A program made the translations under genes and the position numbers. DNA of 64,000 nt from NCBI GenBank assembly GCA_051530055.1, contig CM121341.1, forward strand, positions 10,540,001 to 10,604,000. Reading direction: 5' to 3'. Positions 1-11,219 of this stretch are shown here, in pieces; within the stretch, counting starts at the first letter, position 1, and the number at the start of each line of letters is the position of its first letter. The notes beneath the pieces are model-generated. The model was not told the DNA's origin. It worked only from the letters and a program-made list of their open reading frames with translations, and did not search any database. The stretch comes from Neoechinorhynchus agilis (taxonomy: Eukaryota > Acanthocephala).

Positions 1-50
1 ATAATTTTCCTTCACTTCCACATAATTACGTCATTTATACACGGCCGAAT

Positions 51-254
51 TTGTTCACATCGTCCACCGATTTTGGTCTTAAGGTGAGGTTATCGTTGTG
101 CATTTTACTGAGAGTTGATAAAGTAACCGGGAAAAATGGGGAAGTTTGCTACAATGTAAACGATAATAAATGTATTCCTGGGATCAAAATCGATGGACGG
201 TGTGCTCAAACATTTGAATTATGTCAACATTGTTGCTTACCAAATAACTCGTGA
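51..254 (+). CDS. short cysteine-rich ORF, unknown
   Basis: A 67-codon open frame beginning at an ATG-like start. Its second half is cysteine-rich with spacing C-x7-C-x9-C-x6-C-x2-CC, which resembles a small disulphide-stabilised secreted domain. The first third is moderately hydrophobic but not a convincing signal peptide. A GT lies within the frame near position 83, so the cysteine-rich part could be an exon of a larger gene to the left of the window. I do not recognise the family. It may be chance or a remnant. Confidence 0.15.
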   Translation: MFTSSTDFGLKVRLSLCILLRVDKVTGKNGEVCYNVNDNKCIPGIKIDGRCAQTFELCQHCCLPNNS

Positions 255-729
255 TTGTCATCGGTCATTTGACCGATAGTCATCTCGTTGACAATGTTTC
301 TTCAAGTGCAAATCGAATATTATCTGTTATTTGGGCCCACGGACTACGCCGAGCACGATGCTGGACTTGTTTCCGGCGTTTCATGGTGTCTAGTTCTCCT
401 CTGGATTCGCTTCAGTGTAGTGGCACTTTTGTGGACAATCCAGACATCCATTCTCGATAGATGTTACTAGTGAACTTTTCAGTGATATATTTTTATATTT
501 AGAATCGGTTTTTCTCTATATCGATTCCGTGAACGATCATCGCTACGTTTCTCCTATCTTCAATAACATCGCTGCTAGAACTGCATGATCCAGTTACTCG
601 AATATCCATTATCCGCGAAAATTGCGGTCACTGTCGTGGGGCTGGCAAATCAAGCAGTTTTTCACAAGATTCTATAAAGAGGAGAAACTATTTATTGCCT
701 AAGTCTGCTGAATCGGATTGAAACATGAG
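255..729. other. no recognisable gene
   Basis: AT-rich sequence with short open frames on the plus strand. None resembles a family I know. It may include the 5' flank of the LINE that follows. Confidence 0.4.
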
Positions 730-3700
730 ATCGGACAATATATCGACGAACGTCCTCGCTCTCTCGTCGTCAACGTTTTCTCTCTCGTGAACCGATGACG
801 AGCATTGTTTTCGCTAACGAACTTTCATTGCGAAAAAGCTACATAACTTTATTTTCTCTCACTACTTTAACAAATCGATCGTCAACGTCATCAAGGATCG
901 TCAACGTCATCAAGGATCGTCAACGTCATCAAGGATAGTCAACGTCATCTCTCTCGTCAGCATCCTCTCTCGCGTGAACGTCCTCAAAAGTCGAAAACAA
1001 TTGGCGATACAATTAAATCTTCATCGCTGCGCTCACCTTCATGGCTGGTAAAAAGCCCAGAGGATCACCTGCTCGTGCCAAGGGTGCTTGATAACAACCC
1101 TCATCGCCCCAACGCACATCCCAGAACCTTGCCCGTTCTCTATCTGTGGGTTCTACTGCGCCAAGCTGCTGATCAAATTGGCACCAGATCGAATACCGTT
1201 TGGAATGCCTTTCGGAGTTGTCAACAGGACACTTTCGACTGCGATCGACGCTAACCTCGAAACATCACCTTCTACCATGCCTTTGAACATCACAACAGAA
1301 GCCATCTCACAGATTTCTCTCAATCTGATGCCCAACAACGGCCCATCGCCAGAATCATCCCACCACCCCGATCTCTTTCCTCCCGTTTCACCCGTCACAA
1401 CACTTCCCACTCAACTGAGTATATCCCCAAAACACAACCAAACAATTCCCAGCAGCCCGTTAATTTCACATCTAATTCATGACAAAGGCCAACCAACTAT
1501 CTTGTGACAACCCAAACATGCCATCCACACTTGGAAATGATAAATCGTCTCTGGACCCTCGACCTAACTCAATCCCGATTCTCAAACCTCCGGTTCAGGC
1601 TCATATTACCTCCCTCACATCCACCCTCCGCGCAGCTCCTTCTTATCCCGCTCGTCGACTTCCGTCCTTTCAAGACTAACCTCCCTCTCAGCAGATTTTA
1701 CCGGAGATAACACCTCCCTCACCGAAATCTTCTTGCGCATCCGGCCTTCTCCCTGGCCACGCCCAATACAAACATAAGAAATATGATCCATCCCACGATC
1801 TCTTCATCTCCGGTATTCGTGAATTTCCTAAAGTTCCTGAATGTCCAATTTTTAGCCGTTTCAATGCGTTGAAACACAATCTGCTACATCTCAACTAAAT
1901 TACCCGTACGCTCTTCCCTTATAACAACCTTCCGGCACCTGTATCTGTTCACCGCATCCCATCAAATAATCCAGCTGACTCTCGTCCACGCCTTCTAAAA
2001 GTTAGCTTTCACCTTCGTGACACTGCCTCTGCCTACATCTCCAAACGCTTTCTTTTACTAAAATCACTCCTCCCTTACCGGATATTTCCAGCCCGGCAGT
2101 CAATAAGTTGTCGTCCGTTCAACACACGCTTTCTCCTGCGGTAAATTTTGGATACCTCCAAAGGAACCCGATGTTCCTTGGCAGAAATTAGATATACAAC
2201 TGTTTTCCATCCCTTATCAGAAAATCGTCACACCTCAGACATACTAGTCACCACAGAAACCCGGCTCAGTGACTCAAACAAAGACACCGCAGCCATATCT
2301 AACTTCACTCACTTTCACTTTGTCGGAGGCCCAACCCAAAAAATTTCGGTCGGCCTTGAACAATCCACTTGCACTCTAGATGAACAGGCAACCACAACAT
2401 CACCCGACTTGACACCCATCTCGCCCCTCCAACCCATTTCCTTGCTGAGCATCCTACCTAAACAGCCGTTCCCTACAATTTAAACACCAATATTCGTAGC
2501 ATCTTACCAAAAATCGACGCGCTGTCCATAGTCGCTACGGCCACCAAAGCCGACATTCTCGTCATTACGGAAACCTGGCTCTCCCAATTTAATAAGGACA
2601 CTGCCATCATCCCCGGATTCTCCTCATTTCGCCTAACTAGAGATGATCGTTCTGGAGGAGGCGTCTCTATTTACTTGAAGTCCTGCTTACAATACACCAT
2701 CTCCATTCCTAACTATTTTATATCAGAACACCTCGAATGGGTTCACCTTCAACTCTCTCTTTCTCTTCGTAACGGCAGCCTTGAAATGACCGTCACCGGT
2801 GTTTATCGCCCCCCTGCCTCAACTCCCATCGCAACATCTGAACAAATCGATACCTTAATTAATGACAAACTATCGTTAAATTCTCAACACTTCATGATTC
2901 GATGAGACTTCAACCGTCTCCCTGCTCCACCGTCACTCTCTGATCTCTTACAACTAGTAAACTTCCCCTCGTGTGGTTCATCGACACACTAGATAAAATC
3001 TTTACCAATATAGCCAAATATTCCGCTCCCGTTAAACTCCCACCTGTCGCGACCTCGGATCACTGTACCATCCTCCTTAGACCAATTGTTCCTCCGAAGC
3101 GACAGTCCTCCGACCCTTTCCCAGTCTGGGATAAACGTGAGCATCACTCTCACTCCTTCAACAAGGTAAGTGATGCTCTATGCGGAATCCGAAGTTTTAT
3201 ATACAGCAACGACCCGTCTAAAGCCACGGCGGCATTGACAATACCTTAGTCCATTGCATGTGCATGTATTTCTTTCGGAAAATGATTCGTATGTCGAATC
3301 GTGATCCACCATGGTTTTCACCTTTACTGAAATCACTGCAAGACAAGGTGAATAAATCCTTTCGCTCCCGACATCCCGATTACCCAGAACTCCATAAGAG
3401 ATTCACTGAGCGTCTTCTTCACGCTCGCAAAACCTTTCTTTTTACCAAACTACCGTCATCCCCTAATCGTTCCTGGTGGAGCGAGATCAAAAATGCCATA
3501 GGCCTTCACAGATCTCAGCCTTTCGCTAATCTGCATAAATTTCAGCTCGAAGACATCCTCAACTCCATGAACGCTACCATGTGCCCTCCCAAATCTTCCA
3601 CTGACACAAGCGTCGTACGCCCTTGCGACGATCGCAACCATATGACCTGTGTTCCTCATTCACGCGTCTCCACTCTTGAGGTTCTCCTACTCCTCAAAAA

Positions 3701-4740
3701 ACTACCACGTACATCATCCCATAACGCTCCGATTCCCAACTGGGCCATTCGCATCATCATTTCCTTGATCTTTTAGCCTCTAGCTCATATCATCAATTCT
3801 AGCTTTCAAACGGGAAGCTTCCAATACATTGCGGTGATCCCCAAGGAGCTATACTATCGCCCTTACTTTTCGATATCTTCCTCGACGACCTTACACCCCT
3901 CTCAACGTCCGCTAAATATTTCCTTTATCCGGACGACCTAACCATCATAACCCATGCTCCTCCATCACTCTCGTTCAGCCTCACGTCCGCAGAGATCGAA
4001 AACCCATCAACTCTCAATTAATTTCTCCAAATCATATGAACTTATTCCGTCGCTTCAAAAACCTAGGACTAATATTCCACCGCTCCCTCTCGATATCCAA
4101 CGCGTCACATCGCTTCGCATTCTGGGCCTAATCTTCCAACACAACTTTAAATGGGACATCCACATTAATGGCGTCGTAGCAAAAGCCACTGCTAAATTGT
4201 ATTTTATCAAGCGCTTGCGTTTCCTCGGAGTCAGCCCACGCGATCTAGCACATTTCTATTGGTCCATTGTGGTCCCTGCAATCTCATATGCATACCCAAC
4301 CTTTTGCAATTTATCCACCCATCAACTGCGCTTGCTTTCCTCCCTAAATAAACGAGCCTGCAAAATTTGCTTCAAGGACCTCGCACCATTCGAAGAACAC
4401 CTTTCCAAAATCTTCGACAAATACATGACCTCCCTGCGTTCCCTCCCATCTAAATTTCTCCCGTTCATCTCGCCAAGGGAACACGTCCGAAATACGCGAT
4501 GTCCGAACAGCTTCAATCCGCCTCTCCCTCCCACCACACTATATAAAAAATCATTTTTTGCCATCGCACAATCAACCCATGAGTCTACGGCCTGAATCGG
4601 AGGAGAGACTCATGCACATGCGGCGACTTGCAGCTCTTTTCGAATTCAGTCTCAATCAAACAGCACGAATCCAAAGATGCATGGTTCCCGTGCTTGTGTG
4701 TGTCTGAAATAATAAAAACGTGTTATTATTATAACTCCAT
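730..4740 (+). mobile_element. CR1/jockey-like LINE, family A copy 1, decayed
   Basis: Non-LTR retrotransposon in plus orientation. A proline-rich ORF1-like region (about 1040-2480) is followed by an endonuclease region (about 2485-3250) with apurinic-endonuclease landmarks ITETWL, GGGVSIYLKS, GVYRPP, a GDFN-like site read as DFN, and ATSDH. The RT lies at about 3260-3960. It keeps the upstream thumb/finger region, but the palm is shortened near 3780-3830 and the catalytic box reads YPDD instead of YADD. The C-terminal region runs 3954-4595 and carries a conserved RILGLIFQ...W motif. The 3' end is at about 4740 in an AATAATAAA...GTTATTATTA tail. Several stops and shifts separate the pieces, so it is inactive. 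Family A also appears at 10.7, 16.1, 20-22.5, 26.7-28.4, 36.7-38.6 and 47.5 kb. Confidence 0.8.
877..950. repeat. 19-bp minisatellite in LINE 5' region
   Basis: About 3.5 tandem copies of a ~19-bp unit (ATCGTCAACGTCATCAAGG). They lie between CTCTCGTCGTCAACG-type sequence on both sides. The array sits just ahead of the LINE A ORF1-like region, where CR1-like elements can carry tandem 5' UTR repeats. Confidence 0.75.
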
Positions 4741-4773
4741 ATCAAAAATGGAACGAGATTTGTGTATCGTTAG

Positions 4774-5057
4774 TTGAAAAGCAGACTGGCTGCAAAATTA
4801 AAACTGGCATTTTCTAGAAAAGTACACTTTTTGCATGTCGAAGTCGAGACGCTCGGGTCATTTGGTACCGCGGCGCAGGACCTGGTCAAGCAATCGTCTA
4901 AGAGATTGATACAAATCACTGGCGATCCGGGATCAGGAGCATTCCTCTTACAAAACATAAGACTGACTGTGCAACGGAAGGGAAATGCTGCATCCGTCAT
5001 TTCGAGCGTTGCATCAGGACGGCAGCTGTGTGGTCCAGAGCGGTGGTGTGAATGATT
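4774..5057 (+). mobile_element. LINE B 3' fragment
   Basis: The reading frame matches the C-terminal end of the family B LINE: V-ETLGSFGTAAQDLVKQ, then VQRKGNAASV, then PERWCE and a stop at 5055. The same end is found at 18.5-18.76 kb. It is 5' truncated, so no RT or endonuclease motif is present. It lies directly behind the 3' tail of the LINE A copy in the same orientation. Confidence 0.7.
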
Positions 5058-5239
5058 TAATGTCCGAAAAAAATCGGCATTTTGCATTGAATTATTCGCT
5101 TCGCAGAAGTCGACGAGTCTTTTCATAAAACCGAGCATTTTGATGTTCGCAATTGAAGTAAACGATAAGTGAATAATGAAACCATTCTGACCTATATATT
5201 AGAAATGCGCCATGTTTTTTAATGTGCGTTCTAAGTGTT

Positions 5240-5565
5240 GCTATATTTAGATTATACTTTTAAGCACCATGAGGACCGTCCCAATAGACAACTACCATTC
5301 GATTCGCTATAAAGGAGATTATACTTTTAAGCACCATGAGGACAAGGTTGCTTGAACACATAAAATATAGAGATTTTGTACATTTCTGCAAGTTTATTAT
5401 TAGAATAAAGAACGCCTTTGAAGTGCAAATTAGGTTGAGGGACTTAAAGGAATTAATATAAAGAATTAACAGTTGAATAGGGCTAAATTTGATAAAAGTT
5501 ATTAACACTAAATCGCGAGTGGTCGCAAAAAGTTATTAACATTAAATCGCGAGTGGTCGCAAATG
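5240..5565. repeat. short local direct duplications
   Basis: Two small duplications. A ~27-bp segment ending AGCACCATGAGGAC occurs at about 5249 and again at about 5318. A ~33-bp segment containing AAATCGCGAGTGGTCGCA is repeated back to back at about 5495-5527 and 5528-5562. No coding sequence is seen. Confidence 0.7.
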
Positions 5566-7539
5566 CAACATAAAAATTGCATCTTTTTACTTGTTTGTAA
5601 TCGCAAATATTTTTTCAAAGGAAGTGGAAATAAACATAAACTCTGCTCTGTAATTGGTCAGTGGAATCAAACCTGGGATTGATATGGAGTATTTTGCATG
5701 GGGTTCGCTTCATTGATGTTGGTTAAGTTGATTAAATAGCTCTTTGTTTGATTAGAACCCACAAATTGAAACCAAAGACTAATAAAATCGATAAGCATTG
5801 ATACTGATATGCTCAAAAATTTGTACTAAACTCTCATATTTAAAATTTTTTTAAAAAGGAACATTTTTCAAGATTATCGATTATTGAGTTTAAATTTTTA
5901 GTTGAAACTCTAACTGAAAGCTATAGATCATCATTTTTTGGACATAATACCAACTATAAAAACTAACCAAATACGACAAAAAATTACCTCCATTTTTTTT
6001 ATTGATTTTCAGTTTAGAATACTGAGCAAAAATAAATCATCTTGATTCTTTTCAAAAACAATTTAAAAATAGTTATTTGAAAACAATTATCGAAACATAT
6101 AAAGAAATATTTTAAGTAAACCGTAAAAATAGTTCCGCAGAAGGTTTGGCAATCTAAAAAACATCGTGCCATTGAGTCATTACTGTTTACATTGATCATT
6201 CCAATGGATGATGTGTTCAGCAATTTCAGACGATAATAATTTCGTTATTTGACATTATAGCCAGAGTAACTCAGCTTAAATTCACATGCATATATTTTAA
6301 GGAATTAACAATTTATCCTATGAGGAGGCTTTTCTTGGACATCAATTTATCTTCTGAATCTCGTGAACACTAATTATGTGAACCGTTGATTCGTGTGTAA
6401 ATGTTTGCGTTCAAAACCACTACAGTTTACGTGAGCAATAAATTATTTAATCGGCGGCAACTGGAGCAATAACAACGAGCTTATCAAAAAGCCTTTACTA
6501 AAACATTGGCTAATCTTATGAAGTATAATTTCAACTCGGTGTAACAGATAATACGCGGTTATATATTCGACAATTCGCGAGAGCTTCGTGTTTTCCTAAT
6601 GTACTAAATGGATAATTGCAGGAAAGGAAATTCAAGCAATACTCAAAATCATTCGATGTCTTTGTATTAGAAATTAATCTTGATTAACAATCGAATGAGG
6701 TAAATTTATACGATGTTAGACTTCATTGATTCTCGATAGTAAAATGTTAAAAAGATTCAAGCGTCATTATCGTCAAGGAAATTGGTTTTGTTTTCCAAAT
6801 CAAAAATTGTGTTTTTGACAATAATACGGGAGAGAGAAAATACGCGTTACTCTGTATTGCTCATTTTCTACAATAGAGTAAGAAAATTGTTTTTAATACG
6901 CTGATCAGTATTTTCTAAGATGATCAACATTATTACCGCTGTGACTACATAAGGTAACGTTATCGTAGATAGAAGTTAGTTAATCGAGTGGAGTCGTTCG
7001 TTTTGTGCCGAGAAAACTGAAACGGCTATAGATACGTTCAGGATTTGAGAATGTTGAAATGCAGATAATGATATTTAAACTTTATATACACATTCAGAAT
7101 AATATATTTCATCAGTATATAAAGTTTTTAAGAAGGGAAAACTAAACTCACTTTTAGATTGGAAAGTTTCATTTGCCTTTAAGGAAATTCTAAACGAACT
7201 GAATTAAAGACATTTTGAGCAGAACGTTTAATAATGTAGAAAATAAAAGGAAAGCAATAAAGTGACCATTAAATCGTCAATCTTTTTATAAGGAAGGAAA
7301 ATATTATAATTAACTGCACCTTTAAAATCTAAAGATCAACATTTTATCGTCCAATTTGATTAAACCTATAAGTAAAGTGTTTATCACGTTGCATTTGTTT
7401 GCGCGACTAACATCCAAACCGCTGTGTATGTGTTCAGTAGCTATTCAACCTTGCCTTGCAAATACGATTTCAATATAATATCGTTCGCTCGCTACTTTTC
7501 CGTTCACCATAGTTTTCAGATTTACAAACGTATTTTATA
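5566..7539. other. intergenic, upstream of TFIIE-alpha
   Basis: AT-rich sequence without convincing ORFs on either strand. The last few hundred bases presumably hold the promoter and 5' UTR of the gene starting at 7540, but no clear TATA box or initiator stands out. Confidence 0.5.
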
Positions 7540-9333
7540 ATGGATTCCGTAGCTGAGAATAAGGGATCGAAACGAGCTTATGCCGAAATCAAACAAGAAC
7601 CATGCATTGATGATTCCGGAGCAAAACGTATGCGTGGAGAATGTGCAGCGCCTTGTATCCCTCGGCTCCCAGCCAGAAGCTTAAAGGCGCAAGGTACCTT
7701 GACAATACTCAGTGGTCTGCTTGAAATTAGCAAGAAATGCGTGGAAACTTCGACGGCAGTGAGTTCTCATAGCACCGGAAGTAGAGTTTCCAAACCCAAG
7801 AGCCCTATTCGAAACATAAAAGTTGAACCAGGAGTAGTAAGTAAAGACTCTGGTGATGATTTAATGGTCCCTTCACTCGGAGAAGTCGATTCTTCGGACG
7901 ACGAAGATCATTCCTGTGAAATAGTTACGCCCAAGAGAGAATATCCTCCATTGAATTGGTGTAAACGTTCAATGATATTTGTTGAGCCTAACTTAGAAGT
8001 TGATCCTATATTCACATTTCCAAAACTCCGAAGGATCGCTAAGGAAACAGACGAAACGATTGATTTAAAGGAACCAGAGACATCGAAGGGAGATACGGTC
8101 ACGGATCCTGAAAAGGGTGAAAACACGAAAAACGAAAAAGAAGATAGACAAGAGGTCGATATTGTTCGATTGGATCGCGAGGTTGCAGATGCACTTCGTA
8201 CAACTATTCGTTATAATTTTCCAAGTATTGATACCTGGATTTTGATTGATTATTTGATCATGTATCCTTGCATACGAGATGTTGATCTCGCCGATATGTG
8301 CGGACTTCATCTAAATCAGGTTCGGAAAGGATTAGCATTTTTGATCCGGGATCATATTATAAGGACAAAAATTCGAACGGTAAGAGTGAAGGTGACCGAA
8401 GAGGAAGCTCAACAGCGCAAAAAACGTTTACCGGCGCATGGAATGAAATTGAAGCGGTACACCTACTACCAGCTATACCCACATTTGGCTGCTAATATTC
8501 TTCGGGTGAAACTCAAGATGATGCGGACTAAGCTCGACAGTCATACTATTGATCCCGATGAAGCGAAGCTTGGGCCCGGGGTAGAGATTTGGTACAAATG
8601 CCCATATTGTCAGCACATTTTAACCAACTTTCACGCCGATATTGTACTCAAAGCCGGTGCTTTGACTGGCGATAGCGATGATATGGATTGTCCAATGTGT
8701 TATACGAATATGAAACGTAGATATGGTGCCAGCGATGAAGTCAATGAATGCAGGCAGATTTTAGCAAAGTTCAATCAGAAATACTTGAAAATACTAGATG
8801 CACTCTACGTTAATCCAACTATAAATTATCCACAGAATGTCTTGAAATTGAATTTCTTTGAGCGTGAAGATTTGGGACACTGCAATTATTTCTGCAAAAA
8901 GGTAAAGAAGCGCAAGAAATCGGGTATATTGTCGTCGATATCGAAGAAAAAATCGAAATCGAGAAAGGACGATAATGATAATTTTAAGGTCGCGATAGGA
9001 TATATGACAAAAAGGAAAAAGTTGTTGACTGGAATGAGAGAGCTCCCGGATTGGTTCAGTGTTTTAAAGCCAGTAATTGAAGTGGAAGAAGATTATTTGG
9101 TTGGGGTTAAGTTATCGTCCGACGGACTATATGCGGACGGCTTAGAATGTACGGAGGAATACAAAGAAATTTTTGATATGATCCAAAACACGGATTGTTT
9201 TGATATTGTAGTTGAAGAAGACGATCTGTTAGAATATAAGCAGCCAGAGGTACCAACAATTGATATAAATGACAGTTTCAAAATTCCAGTCGATGATTTC
9301 ACTGAAGAAATGCTTCAGGTTTTGTGGGAATAA
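7540..9333 (+). CDS. GTF2E1: transcription initiation factor TFIIE subunit alpha
   Basis: A 597-residue single-exon protein. TFIIE-alpha joins the RNA polymerase II preinitiation complex and recruits TFIIH. Residues ~205-330 match the conserved extended winged helix (IDTWILIDYLIMYPC, NQVRKGLAFL, YYQLYPHLAANILRVKLKMMR). They are followed by a zinc ribbon with C354-x2-C357 and C384-x2-C387. The acidic C-terminus (CFDIVVEEDDLLEY ... FTEEMLQVLWE) resembles the TFIIH p62-binding acidic tail of animal orthologues. Oddity: animal TFIIE-alpha normally begins at the winged helix, whereas here ~200 residues rich in Lys/Glu/Ser precede it, with SUMO-like psi-K-x-E sites (IKQEP, IKVEP). The start ATG at 7540 is the first in frame after an AT-rich leader. 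A lysine-rich insert at ~475-490 could be a nuclear localisation signal. Identification by family recall. Confidence 0.85.
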   Translation: MDSVAENKGSKRAYAEIKQEPCIDDSGAKRMRGECAAPCIPRLPARSLKAQGTLTILSGLLEISKKCVETSTAVSSHSTGSRVSKPKSPIRNIKVEPGVVSKDSGDDLMVPSLGEVDSSDDEDHSCEIVTPKREYPPLNWCKRSMIFVEPNLEVDPIFTFPKLRRIAKETDETIDLKEPETSKGDTVTDPEKGENTKNEKEDRQEVDIVRLDREVADALRTTIRYNFPSIDTWILIDYLIMYPCIRDVDLADMCGLHLNQVRKGLAFLIRDHIIRTKIRTVRVKVTEEEAQQRKKRLPAHGMKLKRYTYYQLYPHLAANILRVKLKMMRTKLDSHTIDPDEAKLGPGVEIWYKCPYCQHILTNFHADIVLKAGALTGDSDDMDCPMCYTNMKRRYGASDEVNECRQILAKFNQKYLKILDALYVNPTINYPQNVLKLNFFEREDLGHCNYFCKKVKKRKKSGILSSISKKKSKSRKDDNDNFKVAIGYMTKRKKLLTGMRELPDWFSVLKPVIEVEEDYLVGVKLSSDGLYADGLECTEEYKEIFDMIQNTDCFDIVVEEDDLLEYKQPEVPTIDINDSFKIPVDDFTEEMLQVLWE

Positions 9334-10080
9334 GCTCTTAATGTTTATACACGTAAGTGTATTTTATATAGCAAAAATTGATCATTCTACTTATTTACGA
9401 CTGATTTTTAGATCATGATGTATAACAGCCTATAAATGATTCGTCCGTCGATGCTGTTTGTGAAAATTAAAGCAGTAGGTAGAAATTCTGTAAGATATTT
9501 TATAAGAAATGTACAGCGTATGCAGAGTTAAGACAGGAGCAAGAAACGCATATAACTCCAATTACTAGGTTCACAAAATTGTAGATTGCAGATCGAAGTA
9601 TTACAGTAAAGAAATTAAAAAATAATTAAATTTCCGCGAAACATCTTTAGGATCCGACCAAATTTTAAACAATTTTCGTTGTATTATATTCTTACTTGAA
9701 CGCAAAATTTAAGAACATAATAATTTAAATAATTTTTAGCCATTTGTTGTGAAGGCAATTGAGACGTCATACTGCTATTTTTACAATTTTCAAATCTTTT
9801 ATATATAATTTTTTAGCAATATTGCGATGACTTGATTAAAAGTATTTGATCATAAAAGCAACGAAATAAAATCGAACAGTGATTCAAAAACTAAATAACC
9901 TCAAAAAGGCAGGTGGGCGTCAACAGGGTTTTCGAAAATTAACGATATTTCCAATTATTAACGTTGAATTTTAACGTTTTGATTGCACTGCTCCAAGATC
10001 AAAGTTCCTAAGGTAATTATTTTGTTGATTTCGGAAATCAGAACAAATATATGTCAATTTGTGAGGTAGCTGAGTATTTG
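9334..10080. other. 3' flank of TFIIE-alpha, no gene seen
   Basis: AT-rich, with several AATAAA-like hexamers after the stop codon. No ORF or repeat that I recognise. Confidence 0.5.
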
Positions 10081-10145
10081 ATTAGATTTATTGTTTAGAA
10101 GTCTTCACCCGGTAATTTAATAAAAAAATTATTTGTCGGGAGAAG
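10081..10145. mobile_element. MITE-like arm, degenerate
   Basis: Contains TTATTGTTTAGAAGTCTTCA followed by CCCGGTAA. This is the left arm of the two 107-bp inverted-repeat elements near 43.1 and 43.4 kb. A weak opposite arm (CGGGAGAAGAC) follows at about 10137. Confidence 0.6.
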
Positions 10146-10429
10146 ACCCAAGGCGACGGTCCCTTCCCAACCGAACAGTTGATGGTTCGTCCAGTCTTCT
10201 CCCGCCATCTCTGCTTAAACCGACCGTCTCAAGGAGATATGGAATGCCGGCCGTTGCCAAAATCCTATGTATTAGATTATTCAGCATGCTGTGGCGATTG
10301 CGCCTAACTATCGTTTTTGGCGAATCGATTTCACGGGTTCCTGTTTGCACTGCACTTGCATGTCGCGTTGATTTAGCAATCGACGAATATGCGTACTACC
10401 AAAGCGAGTTCAAAAGAGCGATTATCGAT
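10146..10429. other. no recognisable gene
   Basis: GC is higher than in the flanks and frames are open on both strands (10133-10489 plus, 10129-10350 minus). Neither frame resembles a known family. It may be an unrecognised repeat. Confidence 0.4.
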
Positions 10430-10690
10430 AAGCATTTTCGAGCTTTCGCCGTCCAACTGCTACCTCGGGAATCTACAAAGGCGCGTTGAGATGTGAAGTG
10501 TGTTAAAGTAGTAAACATCGAAGCGGAAAGTTCGTCCCGTTCATTGAACAGTTCTGTGGCATTGTCGAGCTGACGTCCAGAACTAACTCTCGCATTTTCT
10601 GCGGAAACGTCATCCTTTCCCCCTCCAACCATCCGGGATAAAAATAAACTCATTTTATCAGATTCGACGCGTCAAAAAATGTTGCGAAAA
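10430..10690 (-). mobile_element. element D copy 2 (ribozyme-derived repeat, degenerate)
   Basis: Shares long stretches with 36416-36658 and with the left part of 56328-56684, including TTTTCGAGCTTTCGC, GGAATCTACAAAGGC and GAGATGTGAAG. On the minus strand the hammerhead 3' box GAAAGCTC is kept, but the core box is altered (CCGAGGT instead of CTGANGA) and stem II is poor. It abuts a LINE A 3' end at the same internal point (ATTGCATTAATAATAACAC) as the copy at 36.4 kb. Confidence 0.6.
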
Positions 10691-10900
10691 TTGCATTAAT
10701 AATAACACGTTCTATTATTGAATAAAAAAAGATCCACGTACCATTGGGTCCTCATGATAAATGAATTTGGTTGTTTTTTAGAGTGGATTACGGGTTCGGT
10801 CGGGTTTGAAGTCCGTTCGGGATGGAATTGGTGGTTATTGTTTGTAGTAGAATTTGTGATGTTGGATCTTTCCTCCGGTTCATTCCGGGAGATAGTGAAC
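10691..10900 (-). mobile_element. LINE A 3' UTR fragment
   Basis: The minus strand reads the LINE A 3' end (GTGTTATTATTAAT tail, CATGAGGACCCAATGGTAC, and a region matching 36.66-36.86 kb). Only the 3' part remains. Confidence 0.6.
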
Positions 10901-11219
10901 AGTTATCTTCTTTTATTAACAAAACCTAGAAAATTGGATATGTCGAGTTGAAATTTCGTAAGTTTTAACTTGCTTGATTCAATTGTTGTGTAAAATGAAA
11001 AACAACCAGTTATACAACCGCAACCTACTGTAAGTCCTTCTCGGGCTTGTATGTGGAGCTCGTATGCGTGCTGACGTATTATCGATGATTGGCTTTTTCA
11101 ACTGCTTCAGCATCTATACTGCTGAGAAAATACCCTCTGTGCCTATGATAAAGGCGTCATGGGGCTGCCAAGGACCAAACCCCTCCGAGTAACCTATTTT
11201 TCTAGCTAAATTCTTTGCT
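10901..11219. other. no recognisable gene
   Basis: Between the LINE fragment and the PLE ORF. It may contain the PLE 5' region, since no boundary can be drawn. Confidence 0.35.
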
